Source of the DNA: Setaria digitata
Lineage: Eukaryota; Nematoda; Chromadorea; Rhabditida; Setariidae
Direction of reading: 5' to 3'
NCBI GenBank assembly: GCA_003640385.1
Contig: RCAB01000897.1
Span: 1-13,692, forward strand
DNA: 13,692 bases
A program made the translations under genes and the position numbers. Within the stretch, counting starts at the first letter, position 1. The number at the start of each line of letters is the position of its first letter. Below, one piece after another: positions 1 to 8,948 of this stretch. The notes beneath the pieces were generated by a model. The model made no database searches and was not told where the DNA came from. It worked only from the letters and a program-made list of their open reading frames with translations.

Positions 1-42
1 AAAAAAACTAAACAAGCTAGTTTAAAAAATAATCGACTGCAC

Positions 43-198
43 CTATTCATATACATAATGAATGTAGGCATCGCTGTAACTCCTTGCTGTGTCGATAGAT
101 CTTTTGCCTTATCAACGTCAACTTTTACAAACACTATATTTAAATATTTGTTTGAAAGTTGCTCAAATATCGGCGCTATTCGTCGGCATGGTCCACAC
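43..198 (-). CDS. TXNL1: TXNL1-like exon 2 (CGPC active site)
   Basis: Begins with the third base of the Trp codon after CTGCAG and continues [18 protein letters not shown]. It contains the central strand (VFVKVDVD) and the cis-proline loop (AMPTF). It ends in phase 2 at AG|GTGCAG. The reading frame stays open to the window edge, so the donor is chosen from homology: TXNL1 continues with a short strand at this point. Confidence 0.85.
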
Positions 199-631
199 CT
201 GCAGTACAACCAATTTGCATTCTTGTCATTTGCATCCTACGTAATGAAAATCACTTCAACACAAGGCATTCATCACCACTAGAAACTATTCAGATTAATC
301 AGACAAAGAACTTATAAATAAATTGTTTCTTTTTTCTTTTTCGACGTATGTTTTCCTCTTTCAATTAAAATAATACTTGGGGAACAGAGAGAGAAAAAAA
401 AAGAGGAAAAGTATCTGAATGAAAAGTTAAAAACGGCGAATACTGCTCTTATACTCTCATTTACGGGGAAACAAGTGAAATAAGATAAAACTAAAGATTT
501 TAACGTTTAAAATCAAAAATCCTCTCAAATATTTACCAAACAGCAAAAAAATCAACAATGACAGGTTTTGCTCCAGCGTTACCCAAGAATCCATGAAATT
601 CTGCATCGGAATTGCAGTGATGAACAACCAT
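43..631 (-). CDS. TXNL1: Thioredoxin-like protein 1 (TXNL1-type), N-terminal two exons, partial
   Basis: Two exons of a thioredoxin-fold protein, cut by the left window edge. Exon 1 is 631-537 (31 codons plus 2 bases) and exon 2 is 198-43 (51 codons plus the split ones). The 338-base intron has donor GTAAAT and acceptor CTGCAG; it splits the Trp codon (TG|G) so that joining gives WCGPC, the redox-active motif, at residues 32-36. Exon 1 encodes the first beta-alpha-beta part ([10 protein letters not shown]). Exon 2 encodes [14 protein letters not shown], the strand VFVKVDVD and AMPTF with the cis-Pro at residue 76. A donor (AG|GTGCAG) at 42 ends the exon. The SD-x-EF, AG, CGPC-x-RIAP and SNKY pattern resembles TXNL1 more than small thioredoxins. 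TXNL1 carries a C-terminal PITH domain and associates with the proteasome; that half would lie outside the window. A nematode TRX-4-like protein is the alternative. The ATG at 631 is five bases after a strong 3' splice site and in-frame TAA. Confidence 0.87.
537..631 (-). CDS. TXNL1: TXNL1-like exon 1
   Basis: Starts at the ATG at 631-629 and ends in the first two bases of the active-site Trp codon, before donor GTAAAT at 536. It encodes the N-terminal strand and helix, ending [10 protein letters not shown]. The stretch [16 protein letters not shown] lines up with the SD-x-F...L..AG start known in TXNL1 proteins. Confidence 0.85.
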
Positions 632-649
632 AATTACTGCAAAAAAAGC
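632..649 (-). promoter_or_regulatory. Probable trans-splice acceptor of the TXNL1-like gene
   Basis: On the minus strand GCTTTTTTTGCAG ends at 637, five bases (TAATT) before the ATG at 631. A strong polypyrimidine 3' splice site this close to a start codon is the usual sign of spliced-leader addition in nematodes. An unseen cis-spliced 5' UTR exon upstream would look the same. Confidence 0.6.
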
Positions 650-2847
650 GAAATCCCAATTTGACGATCGGTTTATACTCAACTGAAAATTTCATTTCTC
701 ACTTGAATATTTTAAAATATTTCGAAAGGACATTCTTTTGACATAATTAAATATGACAATATTAAGATTCATTTTTGAAAACACATCCCACCACCGTGTT
801 TCATATTAACCAAAACAGTACGATAAAGTAAAAATTTCTGCCAAGCATCAATTTATCAACGGTAGTCATGTTTGCTCATTTATATCCTAGCCAATTATGT
901 TTGTCTGAATGAATTTACCTTCGCGTATTACTCAGATCTTTATTAATTATTGGTAAACTTCTTCTGCTTCAAAAACAAAAAAAGAAAATTTGAATGTGTA
1001 CATGTTGGTTAAATGAACCAAGCATAAAATAATAAGCCGTCAATGCCAGATAATATACATGATGTGTTTATTTCTTTTTTTTTTTTTTTCTTTTTTTTAC
1101 ATAAAATTTCAACTACACGCAAAATATACCACAAAATAGAGAGAGATAGGAAGAAGCAAATATACAGCAGCTGGGGGACATAATAGATGATTGATGTTTA
1201 AAAGTATGATCCAAGATTTAGTACGGTAAATCTATTGAAACAAAAACTTTTGGGAGGATAAATAAAGACACTTTCCCTTTCAACAAAACAAAAAAGAAAA
1301 AGGAAGAAAACAACTGCAACGTATATTCCCTTCACTTTACGTTTTTTAATTTTGTTAAAATATATATGTACATATGTATATAAATAAATATCTAAATAAT
1401 GAAGTACAGCTAGAATTAGAACATAAGTAGAAAGTACAAATATCATACACATCCCGAAGAAATATGATCATAAGAGAAACTACACAAAAAGCTTCGATAT
1501 CAGCATAAGAAACGGCAAAGAGCACTGATCAAATAGGAACAAAATAATTACCTGTTTCACTTCCGCTAAATTTTCTTTCTTCATTTCATGGGTAACATTC
1601 TGTAGAAACTTCGTTGTCTCTATTGTAATGATTATCTATTAACATCTACAACCAACATCCATCTAAATGAATCTTAGATGGAAATCGTGATTTCAAGGAC
1701 AGAGTTTTTTTATCTGATTAATGTTCGGATACTAAAATTCAGACTGTTCGAAATTTCGGAAGATGGAAGCAAAGATTGCTTGTTGTGGTAAAAGTAATAA
1801 GACTGAAAGTAAATGCGGTACAGTAGCCCTTAAGCATAAGACAAACAAATATAAGGAATAAAAGCACTGCCACAATTTATGTTATATATGCATAATGAAA
1901 CAAGTAATCGTAAAAATCAAGTGTAACTTAAAAAAAAATAAAAGAATTCACAATTTTAAAACGTCTTGAAGCGAAATATATGAGAGCAAAGCATAACAAC
2001 CAGCTCACATTTTAGAAATTTTGAAAATGAACGACATATATCACAAAAATGATAAGAAGCAATGAAATTTTAAGGGAAGACAGGTATTTTTTGATTTTAA
2101 ATTATTCCAACTCAGCTGTAGGGTTTTGAGGCTAAACCCAAAAAAATATCCTGTTTTATAATAATAAAACGTGTGATAATATGTCCGTTAATGGTCAAAC
2201 CAAACTAACGAATATGACTAGGATTATAAAAAAATGGAGCAATGGCAGGAAGGTTACTAGTCCAGATAATCCAAAGGGAAAAACTAAAGCACAGACCCTA
2301 TGTTAACAACCATCTAAATAGCTTGTTATAATCTCCAACAAATACATACGGTTTACTAAAATAGTAATCAAAGAAAAGGTTAAAAGCATCAACCAGCTTG
2401 AAATTCTACTGCCTTGCAAATCCGAAAAAGAAAGGACCTCAAGTCCGTAACTTCAAGATGGATTGCAATTCTGGGAATTTTCCTTTAGAAAAGTCGCGTA
2501 AAATAATTTTAGGCGACCAAAGATTAATTTTATTTCAGACCCAATATAGTCCATGAAAGCTTCTGAATTTCTAATCGAAGCAAAAACAAAAAGTCTATAA
2601 GAATAATAGTTTATAATTACTTAGAATAATTATATGAGGTCTACATGACTAAAAAGAGAATTGTCTAATCATCAAAGCCCTACATAGTTAAATCTGGGAT
2701 GTTGAAATTACCTGCGACTGTCCGTTAAGTAATCCAACAAAGAAGCTGATTTTAAATTTCCTAATTAGATAAAGTTGACAGAAACATATCAAAATTCAGC
2801 TAAAGCATAAATTACAAAGGGGAACAAATGATATAGCGTCCTTCCTC
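650..2847. other. Intergenic / 3' UTR between the adaptor gene and the TXNL1-like gene
   Basis: About 2.2 kb of AT-rich sequence with no exon I can support. It must contain the adaptor's 3' UTR. The first canonical AATAAA found on the minus strand is at 2534-2529, about 310 bases after the stop, so the UTR is either long or uses a variant signal. An 84-codon hydrophobic minus ORF at 1198-1452 is low-complexity AT sequence and I do not regard it as coding. A pyrimidine run sits at 1069-1099. Confidence 0.5.
2529..2534 (-). terminator. Possible poly(A) signal of the adaptor gene
   Basis: AATAAA on the minus strand about 310 bases downstream of the stop codon at 2848. This hexamer is frequent by chance in such AT-rich DNA, so the assignment is tentative. 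Confidence 0.25.
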
Positions 2848-3041
2848 TTATTGTTTAGTTATTTTAGCTTCTAATATCGATATTTTTTGTGACATTTCCA
2901 TTCGAAACTTATTCATTGTCGTGACTAATTCTTCAAATTGCTGAACCAAACGATTGTATTCACTACGTGGTACAAATTCATCATCGCTGCTATTCCTTCT
3001 CGGTGATAATGCTTGATGCCCTTTCACTGATTTTGTAGATG
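2848..3041 (-). CDS. SH3KBP1/CD2AP: Adaptor exon 7: C-terminal coiled coil and stop
   Basis: Acceptor ATGTTTTGCAG before 3041, stop TAA at 2850-2848. A basic, Ser/Asp-rich lead (SPRRNSSDDEFVPRSEY) precedes residues 347-382, where hydrophobic residues at heptad spacing (L, F, L, M, F, M, I, L, I) predict a coiled coil. CIN85 and CD2AP also end in a coiled coil, which oligomerises them. Confidence 0.92.
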
Positions 3042-6000
3042 CTGCAAAACATATAAAATAAGGAATTGGCAAAGGCTTAAGCTTTCTTTTCTCAACAATG
3101 CGCGGTATAATCAGCTAACAGCCTGGAATGTCTATACACCAATATGATGCTTAAACAAAACTGAGAAGTTATTTAGTTAAAACTAAAATAGAAATAATTC
3201 TTTTGCAAATGCTTTAAAATTAGCGAGTACTTGGAACAAATTTATTAATTCAAATAAAAATAAAGAGAAATAATTGCTTAAAGAATCAGAAGTTTGAACT
3301 AATAATTTAAAAGCTTTAACAATTTGGTATTGAAATATTTCAATTAAGCAAAAAATAAAGAGCTTCCAAAAGTTTACTGCTACGAATTATAGCTACGCAA
3401 ATTGAATTGCTACCGCTTTTTACATCACACATTGTTTACAAAGTTCACATTGTATTTTCAAGACGTTCCGACATGATAAAATAATGCAAGTACTTGTTGA
3501 TGAAGGTTGTTGCACGCAACTGTTGGATAAAGAAGATGCTGTTGAAGTTGTAGGCGAAATTCTTCCCAAATCAGTGACTATTACACCATCATCTGCTGAA
3601 GCTTCATTCGATTTCTGCAATTTGATTTTTGCAAAAAAAAAAAAAAAAATCATGAATCGCTTTTGTGGAGTTCAGTGCTGAGATACACAGCAGTGATCAC
3701 ATATAAAAATAATTCCTTAATATGCGAGAAAAAAATTCCCAAATACAAATTCATTCAGTTTCCGAAGATGAGAAATATGGATTACAGTAAAGCAAACTAA
3801 AAAAAGATAATGAAATAAAAAGCGAAGTAAAAAGTATAAAAATCGACATTCTAAATCAACGTTATGGAAGCTGAGTTCCAACAAAAATCTGACAGAATCA
3901 GGAAACTAGAACTGACAACACAAAAGTTTCATCTTTAATGTTTAAAAAAGCAAATTTTGAGTTAAAGAAAAAAAAAAAAAAAACTGAAGGATCAAAACTG
4001 AAGCATCCTCTTTATCGAGGATGACGAAAATTTCCTAAACAATGGGAAAAGTGTGTTGTTCAAATCAAATATTAAACAAAAATAAAAGAACTTAGGAAAA
4101 ACTGAATCGAACAGAAAGCTCAAGAAAAATGGAAAAAACAAAGACTTTAAGTGGACAATTACAAAGTGCGTAAAACTGAAAAATACTATATTTTAAAACA
4201 AAAAATCCTAACAGTTCTGAAAATGGTGGATGGAGGTCTTTTGTTTGGTTGTTTAGGCCGAGTCGCGGTTATATGCGACAAACGATCACCTGGCCGCCCT
4301 TCAACGGCTGAGCTTTCTTCCGTTTTCACTACCTAAAAAAAAACTACGCTCCGTCAAAACGCTTATTATAATTAAAAAACTAATCATCAATTCTTGGCAG
4401 CAAAACGATCCCCGCCCCATTTGAACAAACTACCAATTTCAACTACTGCAGAGTAAGAAATTGATCAGTACGAAGACATTTGACTCTCTTTTATCCAAAA
4501 GAAAATTTCCTAAAGAATTGGGGCTTTANTCCCGCCCCATTTGAAAAAACTACCAATTTCAACTACTGCAGAGTAAGAAATTGATCAGTACGATGACATT
4601 TGACTCTCTTTTATCCAAAAGAAAATTTCCTAAAGAATTGGGGCTTTAAATCAAATGAAAGAAAGAAATGGACTAATACTATATAAAGCTATAAAATTCT
4701 AAACGATAGGATAAAAAAAAAAGGCAATTTTCAACATCGGTTGAAAGGTGTTAGTATCACAGTCAAAGGACTGATATGAAACAGATATGTCTGTATTTGT
4801 TAAACAAAAAAAAAACATGGAAAAAAACGTTACACTCCTTCAGATTATTTCCAACTCACTTTTAAATGGGCATATTTTTTTATACTTGATTTTAGAATAT
4901 TTTTAATTCCATTGAAACAAATACCCTAGCAGCGAACTGCTTCGGTGGTTTCGTGAAAGCATCGGCAAGACTGGAATGCATTTGAGCGAATACAGAGGAA
5001 GTTGTAGCACGACGACCAGTGCCAGATGATAGAGCTAATGGTTTTGATGCTGGTTTCGCTGGTACATTTGGTGGTAAAGGCATCTAAATTATGCTCAGTT
5101 TTTGCAGAGTTTATGTTCTTAAACCAAATTTTGAAGATAGAAGTGACAGATGTGATTCGTTTTCTACAGACCTGAATTTGTTAAAATAAATTTTTATCCA
5201 AAACCAACAATTTGTTTTTAGCCTATTCAACTTAATTAACGGAAATTCCAAATTCAACCGACATTTCCCCACTTTATCCTAAAAAAAAGAAAATAAAAGA
5301 GAGAAAACTGAATTACCTTATGCGTTTCTGAATTTGTTGTAGTGGTGGGAACTGCGGGCCTTAAAATTTCAACGAAATTATCCGGAATCAATCCTTGCCT
5401 CCCGTCAATTTCAGCTAACAACCAACCAGGATCTTCACTGGATTTACTCACAATTCCAATAATTTGGCCTACTTCACGAAGCGGAAGTTCATCTTCATGT
5501 TTCGGCGAATAGGTGAACAGAACGCGTGCTAAAGAAGTTAGAAGTTCATGACCTAAATTTATTGGCAATTACCATAAATAACACGAATCATCAAGGTCAT
5601 CCGGTCATTCCATGTGATAACACAACTAAATTTATTTTATTCATTTATAAGGCAGTTGCAGGATTCTGAGAAAACAGAATAAAAAGAACGAGTGCTAAGA
5701 TTTAAAAAAAAAAAACCTTCATTACTAATTAAAAACAAAGCTGGGAAAACAAGATGTTTTGTTATTGACCAATCAGCACTGAGGATGCAACCTCAGACTC
5801 AACTGCTTTCACTTGGAACTACATAGCAACAGCGGATGATACATTTCACGTGCTTTCCAACAGCTGTTTCTACCAATTTTAAAAATAATTTTTCACAATT
5901 TTCATATCACAAAGGCATAGCTATATATATATTTTATTTATTTATTTTATGTATATATATAAAATAAATAAATAAAATAAAATAAATAAATAAATAAAAT

Positions 6001-7921
6001 AAATAAATAAAATAAATAAATAAATAAATGAAATACATAAATAAAATAAATAAATAAATAAAATAAATAAATAAATAAAATAAATAAATAAATGAAATAA
6101 ATAAATAAAATAAATAAATGAATAAAATAAATAAATAAATAAAATAAATAAATATATATATATACATATATTTATATATAAAAATAAATACAATCCAAGA
6201 AGTAATAAGTATAAAGAAGCTTCTTGAAACCAATTCGTGATTTCATCACAGAAAAAAAGAGAAAGAACAACGAAACTGTATCNAAAGCGTATATATATAC
6301 ATGCTTTTTTTTTAAAGCACCAATACAATCCAAGAAGTAATAAGTATAAAGAAGCTTCTTGAAACCAATTCGTGATTTCATCACAGAAAAAAAGAGAAAG
6401 AACAACGAAACTGTATCAGGTTCACTATTCTAAAATTATAAAAATTTAAACCTCGTGAATTCGATTTATTGTGGCAGTTCGATTCTTTTTTTCCTACAGT
6501 TGTGGAGTCAGATATGTGGGAATTTACGCGATTCTTCGGTGACTCAACCATTAGGGTTAACGCTGAAGTAGAATTTTCGGACAACAGATCACCTGTAAAT
6601 CTGATATTGCAAAGAAATTAAGAATAAAAATACTTAATAGTTTGATCACTATTAAATTCCACCCTGAAACAGAGAAACTGGTTCAAAACTGAATAACCGT
6701 ATTTTCAAATATACGACAGTTAAACTGAAAGCACAAACCATGAATGAACAAAAGCAATAAGGTATTTGAGTCAAGTACTCATCACTACCACGACCCAATA
6801 CCGTTATACAGGAGAAAAGGAGACCAATGGCTTATTAATCTGAACAAACACTTTTTTCTTTCTTCAGCTACTATATTATTCTTTGTCATTCTGATTTTTA
6901 GGACTATGGAAGAATGAGAAATTGCGTTCATATGAGCTTTCAACTTTCGTGACGTAATTAAGAGTGATAATAATAAACTGTAACCCTTGGTTGAAAAAAC
7001 ATAAATACTGAATAGTAATAGCATTTACTACTTTCGGTTAAAAGTTTGAAGTATGAAGATTAAAAACTCCAACTAAATAAACGATTATCAACGTTTCCAA
7101 ATCACAGTAGCACAAAATATTCAACGCCAAAATATCTATATCTAGCATCATATATAATTAAGTGCATACACTTGTCTATACTAATAAAATATCGTAATCC
7201 AATTTACGCACTGTCGTCTAACCTTGATAATTTTATGAAAGTCATTAATAATAAAATTAATGCAAATACTCATCCGAAATAGCACTATCCAATAAATTTT
7301 TTTTTAACATCGTTTGATTTCGAGGTATCACTACTACCCGTCGTCTTATCTATAAAAAAAAGAAAAAAAAACTTCTAATGATATAAAATATACAAGGTAT
7401 AAGAATCATATGTAAAATAATTTTTGCTGCACGTTTTTTTTTTTTTTTTTCGCAGAAAACAATCTTAACATCTAATGTGTCAGTACTACAAATCGCACAC
7501 AATTTAAGCAGCTACCACCAAAGACCTATGCTTGCAAGAGGTTAGTGTTTCATAGAATACAACACTATCACTTGTAGTTATAGAGGGTTCATATCCTGCA
7601 CCTCATATCACTAAAGTAACTACTTTTTTTTTTTTTTTTTTTTCAAAAAAGATGGAATCAAATGATTTCCAAAGATGCAGTCTCTTGCCAAACAACTTCT
7701 GATAATCCTGAAACAAATGATACATAACGCACTATCTTACCAAAGAATTGTACGAAATTAGTAGGAAATAATCCAATTCGACCCGTATTTCTCAATTTTC
7801 CCTTCATCCACCCGGTTTCTGCTTCTTCCAAAACATCAATCACATCATCTACCTCGAGATCAAGCTCATCTTCATGTGCTGCTTTATAGGAATACCTCAC
7901 TGTTGCTGATCGGGTCACCAT
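2848..7921 (-). CDS. SH3KBP1/CD2AP: CD2AP/CIN85-type adaptor: two SH3 domains, CPI motif, C-terminal coiled coil (7 exons)
   Basis: Complete gene of 1,152 coding bases, 383 residues. Exons: 7921-7741, 6592-6452, 5552-5317, 5083-4925, 4332-4213, 3614-3494 and 3041-2848, with intron phases 1,1,0,0,0,1; every junction keeps frame and every intron is GT-AG. Domains: SH3-1 at about residues 3-60, a Ser/Asn-rich linker 61-107, SH3-2 at 116-171, a proline-rich start of exon 4 (187-200), the CPI motif at 257-273, a Ser/Thr linker, and a coiled coil at 347-382. This is the order seen in vertebrate CIN85/CD2AP and Drosophila Cindr, cytoplasmic scaffolds joining receptor endocytosis, Cbl-type ligases and cortical actin. 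Vertebrate members exceed 600 residues and have three SH3 domains; this one is shorter with two. The ATG is supported because MV followed directly by the first SH3 strand is how CIN85 begins. The acceptor of exon 3 has an in-frame alternative (5528), giving 375 residues. Confidence 0.93.
3494..3614 (-). CDS. SH3KBP1/CD2AP: Adaptor exon 6: Ser/Thr-rich linker
   Basis: Forty codons plus one base; acceptor AAATTGCAG before 3614, donor A|GTACTT at 3493. Residues 280-319 read KSNEASADDGVIVTDLGRIS then a Ser/Thr-rich stretch. Its phases (0 in, 1 out) are the only ones here that join exons 5 and 7. The long T run on the minus strand just upstream is intronic, part of a T-rich tract before the acceptor. 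The donor is weak, so the 3' boundary is the least certain in the gene. Confidence 0.75.
4213..4332 (-). CDS. SH3KBP1/CD2AP: Adaptor exon 5: capping-protein interaction (CPI) motif
   Basis: Forty codons, phase 0 at both ends, acceptor TTTTTTTAG and donor GTTAGG. Residues 257-273 read LSHITATRPKQPNKRPP, a full match to the CPI consensus L-x-H-x-T-x-x-R-P-K-x6-P, by which CD2AP, CIN85, CARMIL and WASHC2/FAM21 bind the actin capping protein CapZ and allosterically weaken its hold on barbed ends. The plus-strand ORF overlapping here is the antisense shadow. Confidence 0.93.
4411..4648. repeat. 118-base near-identical duplication around the N at 4529
   Basis: Bases 4411-4528 and 4531-4648 are direct copies (offset 120) that differ at two positions (ttgaacaaac versus ttgaaaaaac, cgaagacatt versus cgatgacatt). 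Only an N and one base separate them. They lie in intron 4 of the adaptor gene. An assembly join between unmerged contig ends or two haplotypes explains this better than a real tandem repeat. Confidence 0.93.
4925..5083 (-). CDS. SH3KBP1/CD2AP: Adaptor exon 4: proline-rich segment
   Basis: Exactly 53 codons, phase 0 at both ends, between acceptor AATTTAG and donor GTATTT. It encodes residues 187-239: proline-rich PLPPNVPAKPASKP, a basic Ser/Thr stretch (TGRRATTSS), then FAQMHSSLADAFTKPPKQF. The proline run could bind SH3 or similar domains; no specific ligand motif is claimed. Confidence 0.88.
5317..5552 (-). CDS. SH3KBP1/CD2AP: Adaptor exon 3: SH3 domain 2
   Basis: Residues 108-186. SH3 landmarks: ARVLFTYSPKHEDELPL (116-132), DPGW with W151, and GRQGLIPDNFVEIL ending at 171, then a Pro/Thr tail. 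The GR-x-G-x-x-PDNFV ending resembles the third SH3 domain of CIN85 more than the second (by-eye comparison). Leu replaces the second Trp. Two acceptors fit the frame: AAATTTAG before 5552 and CTTCTTTAG before 5528, the latter removing eight residues before the domain. Donor GTAATT at 5316. Confidence 0.92.
5930..5979. repeat. Perfect hairpin at the head of the microsatellite
   Basis: The arms 5930-5950 and 5959-5979 are exact reverse complements (21 bases) around the 8-base loop GTATATAT. The left arm is TTTA-type and the right arm is the first AAAT units, so the repeat switches strand here. Confidence 0.9.
5930..6180. repeat. AAAT/AAAAT microsatellite with flanking TA runs
   Basis: About 250 bases of AAAT repeats broken regularly by AAAAT units and by rare G or C substitutions (atgaaat, atacata), then TA repeats. 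It lies in intron 2 of the adaptor gene. The minus-strand ORFs across it (poly Ile/Tyr/Leu/Phe) are artefacts of the repeat. Confidence 0.95.
6187..6417. repeat. 96-base identical duplication around the N at 6283
   Basis: Bases 6187-6282 recur unchanged at 6322-6417 (offset 135). The N follows the first copy directly, then 38 bases of AT-rich spacer with a T9 run. It sits in intron 2 of the adaptor gene, right after the microsatellite, which would have broken assembly. Confidence 0.93.
6452..6592 (-). CDS. SH3KBP1/CD2AP: Adaptor exon 2: Ser/Asn-rich linker
   Basis: Acceptor ATTTACAG at 6593, donor GTTTAA at 6451, 141 bases, phase 1 at both ends. It encodes residues 61-107, a polar linker (LLSENSTSALTLMVESPKN and so on) with no recognised domain. 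It is accepted because both phases fit the SH3 exons either side and the splice sites are good; homology gives no support. Confidence 0.75.
7741..7921 (-). CDS. SH3KBP1/CD2AP: Adaptor exon 1: start codon and SH3 domain 1
   Basis: Sixty codons plus one base, ending at donor G|GTAAGA. It holds a whole SH3 domain: the ALYDY-equivalent VRYSYKA, acidic RT loop AAHEDELDLEVDD, W38 in TGWMKG, and GLFPTNFV at residues 50-57. The second Trp of the common WW pair is Met here. The open frame continues about 27 codons into the intron but loses all similarity at the donor. Confidence 0.93.
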
Positions 7922-7932
7922 AATACCTGCTA
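7922..7932 (-). promoter_or_regulatory. Probable trans-splice acceptor of the adaptor gene
   Basis: On the minus strand TTAGCAG ends at 7927, five bases (GTATT) before the ATG at 7921. A T-rich stretch lies 25 to 35 bases upstream. The bases between the site and the ATG are in frame with it, so splicing to an upstream coding exon in phase 1 is also possible. Confidence 0.5.
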
Positions 7933-7967
7933 ATTGGCGATAAGTTACAATACAATTAAAAAAAAGT

Positions 7968-7997
7968 TTTTATAAGGTAATATTTTATAAGGTAATC
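7968..7997. repeat. 15-base unit repeated twice (TTTTATAAGGTAAT)
   Basis: The 14-base string TTTTATAAGGTAAT starts at 7968 and again at 7983. It lies about 50 bases upstream of the adaptor start. No function is implied. Confidence 0.8.
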
Positions 7998-8409
7998 ACA
8001 CTCTTAACGTAAGCAACTTCAATCTGACATCATATAATTCTAAAATACACTGTACTGCGAATTTCAGGTCACGGAACCACTTAATGCTTAAGTATAATTT
8101 TGCCACTTTAATTTTATAACTCTTTTTCAAATTTCAATTTCTCAATAATATTTTTTTTACATTTCAAAGTCTTCAAAGTATTATCGTATATACTCTCAAA
8201 TATAAATATATCTACACTAAAATGTGCATTAACAATAACATCTAGAATACTTCACCAACACTCAGGAATACAAATCGCAGAAACTCATAATGAAATAAAC
8301 GATTTCGGCAAAAAAAGAACGCCCTTGAAATAACTCCATTTTTTTTTTTTTTTTTGCCAGCACATCGATTATCAGTTAAGATGATTTTTCACCTTTGCAA
8401 ATCATAATA

Positions 8410-8455
8410 CTACTCATCTAGCACTAATTGGTAATCATCTACATCTGGAGAGTGC
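8410..8455 (-). CDS. Candidate terminal exon, unknown protein
   Basis: After CCGTATTAG on the minus strand the phase-2 frame reads HSPDVDDYQLVLDE then TAG (8412-8410). An alternative acceptor at CACTCTCCAG keeps the same frame. The acidic, protein-like C-terminus suggests a last exon of a gene ending about 490 bases before the adaptor start, but at 14 residues it could be chance. No poly(A) signal was found close by and no upstream exon is firmly linked. Confidence 0.25.
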
Positions 8456-8948
8456 CTAATACGGTTTAATTAAAAAATAATACAGTAAATAAAGAATAAC
8501 AATCTATTTCTATGAAGTATTACAAAGGCAGACAGTAAAAATCCAGATATTAATATTCCAAAAGTTTTTAAAAATTAATTGCAATTTTATAAAAGAAATG
8601 CGCTCAAAGAATCCATAGAATAAGAAATTTAAGAGAATGAAGAGCCTTTAAATTATTCCTCAAAAGCTTACGCTAAAAAGTACCCTACTAACTAGAGAAT
8701 TACACCGAGTAATGATGATGAATCAAAATTTTATTTCTCGATAAAAAAAAAGTGAAAATACCAAAAAACATGAAACGATACAGCAAAACCTCTATGCATA
8801 TAGGAAATGTGCCTTCTCAACTCTTCTCTCAATACCATCAGCAACCCCCCCCCACGGATTATATCAGCACCGATTGGTGCCTTCTTTCGTTTAGGTCTCT
8901 TCTCCTTTCCCTTCCATCACTTTTTAAGCATGAACAAAACATTTCTCC

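Noticed and set aside
58..282. 74-codon plus-strand ORF
   Set aside because: It is the antisense of the thioredoxin-like exon 2 and its intron; the minus strand encodes CGPC and AMPTF.
1198..1452. 84-codon hydrophobic minus-strand ORF
   Set aside because: AT-driven low-complexity composition, no splice or homology support.
3484..3681. 65-codon plus-strand ORF
   Set aside because: Antisense of adaptor exon 6 and its T-rich tract.
4151..4336. 61-codon plus-strand ORF
   Set aside because: Antisense of the adaptor exon with the CPI motif.
5934..6405. Three minus-strand ORFs rich in Ile, Tyr, Leu and Phe
   Set aside because: Translations of the microsatellite and of the duplicated segment around the N; not a membrane protein.
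6785..7024. 79-codon minus-strand ORF inside adaptor intron 1
   Set aside because: No domain; exons 1 and 2 join in phase without it.
7624..7643. Long T runs here and at 1081-1099, 7434-7450 and 8339-8355 as terminators or insertion tails
   Set aside because: Homopolymer tracts are scattered throughout the AT-rich sequence; no retroposed copy or target duplication is seen next to them.
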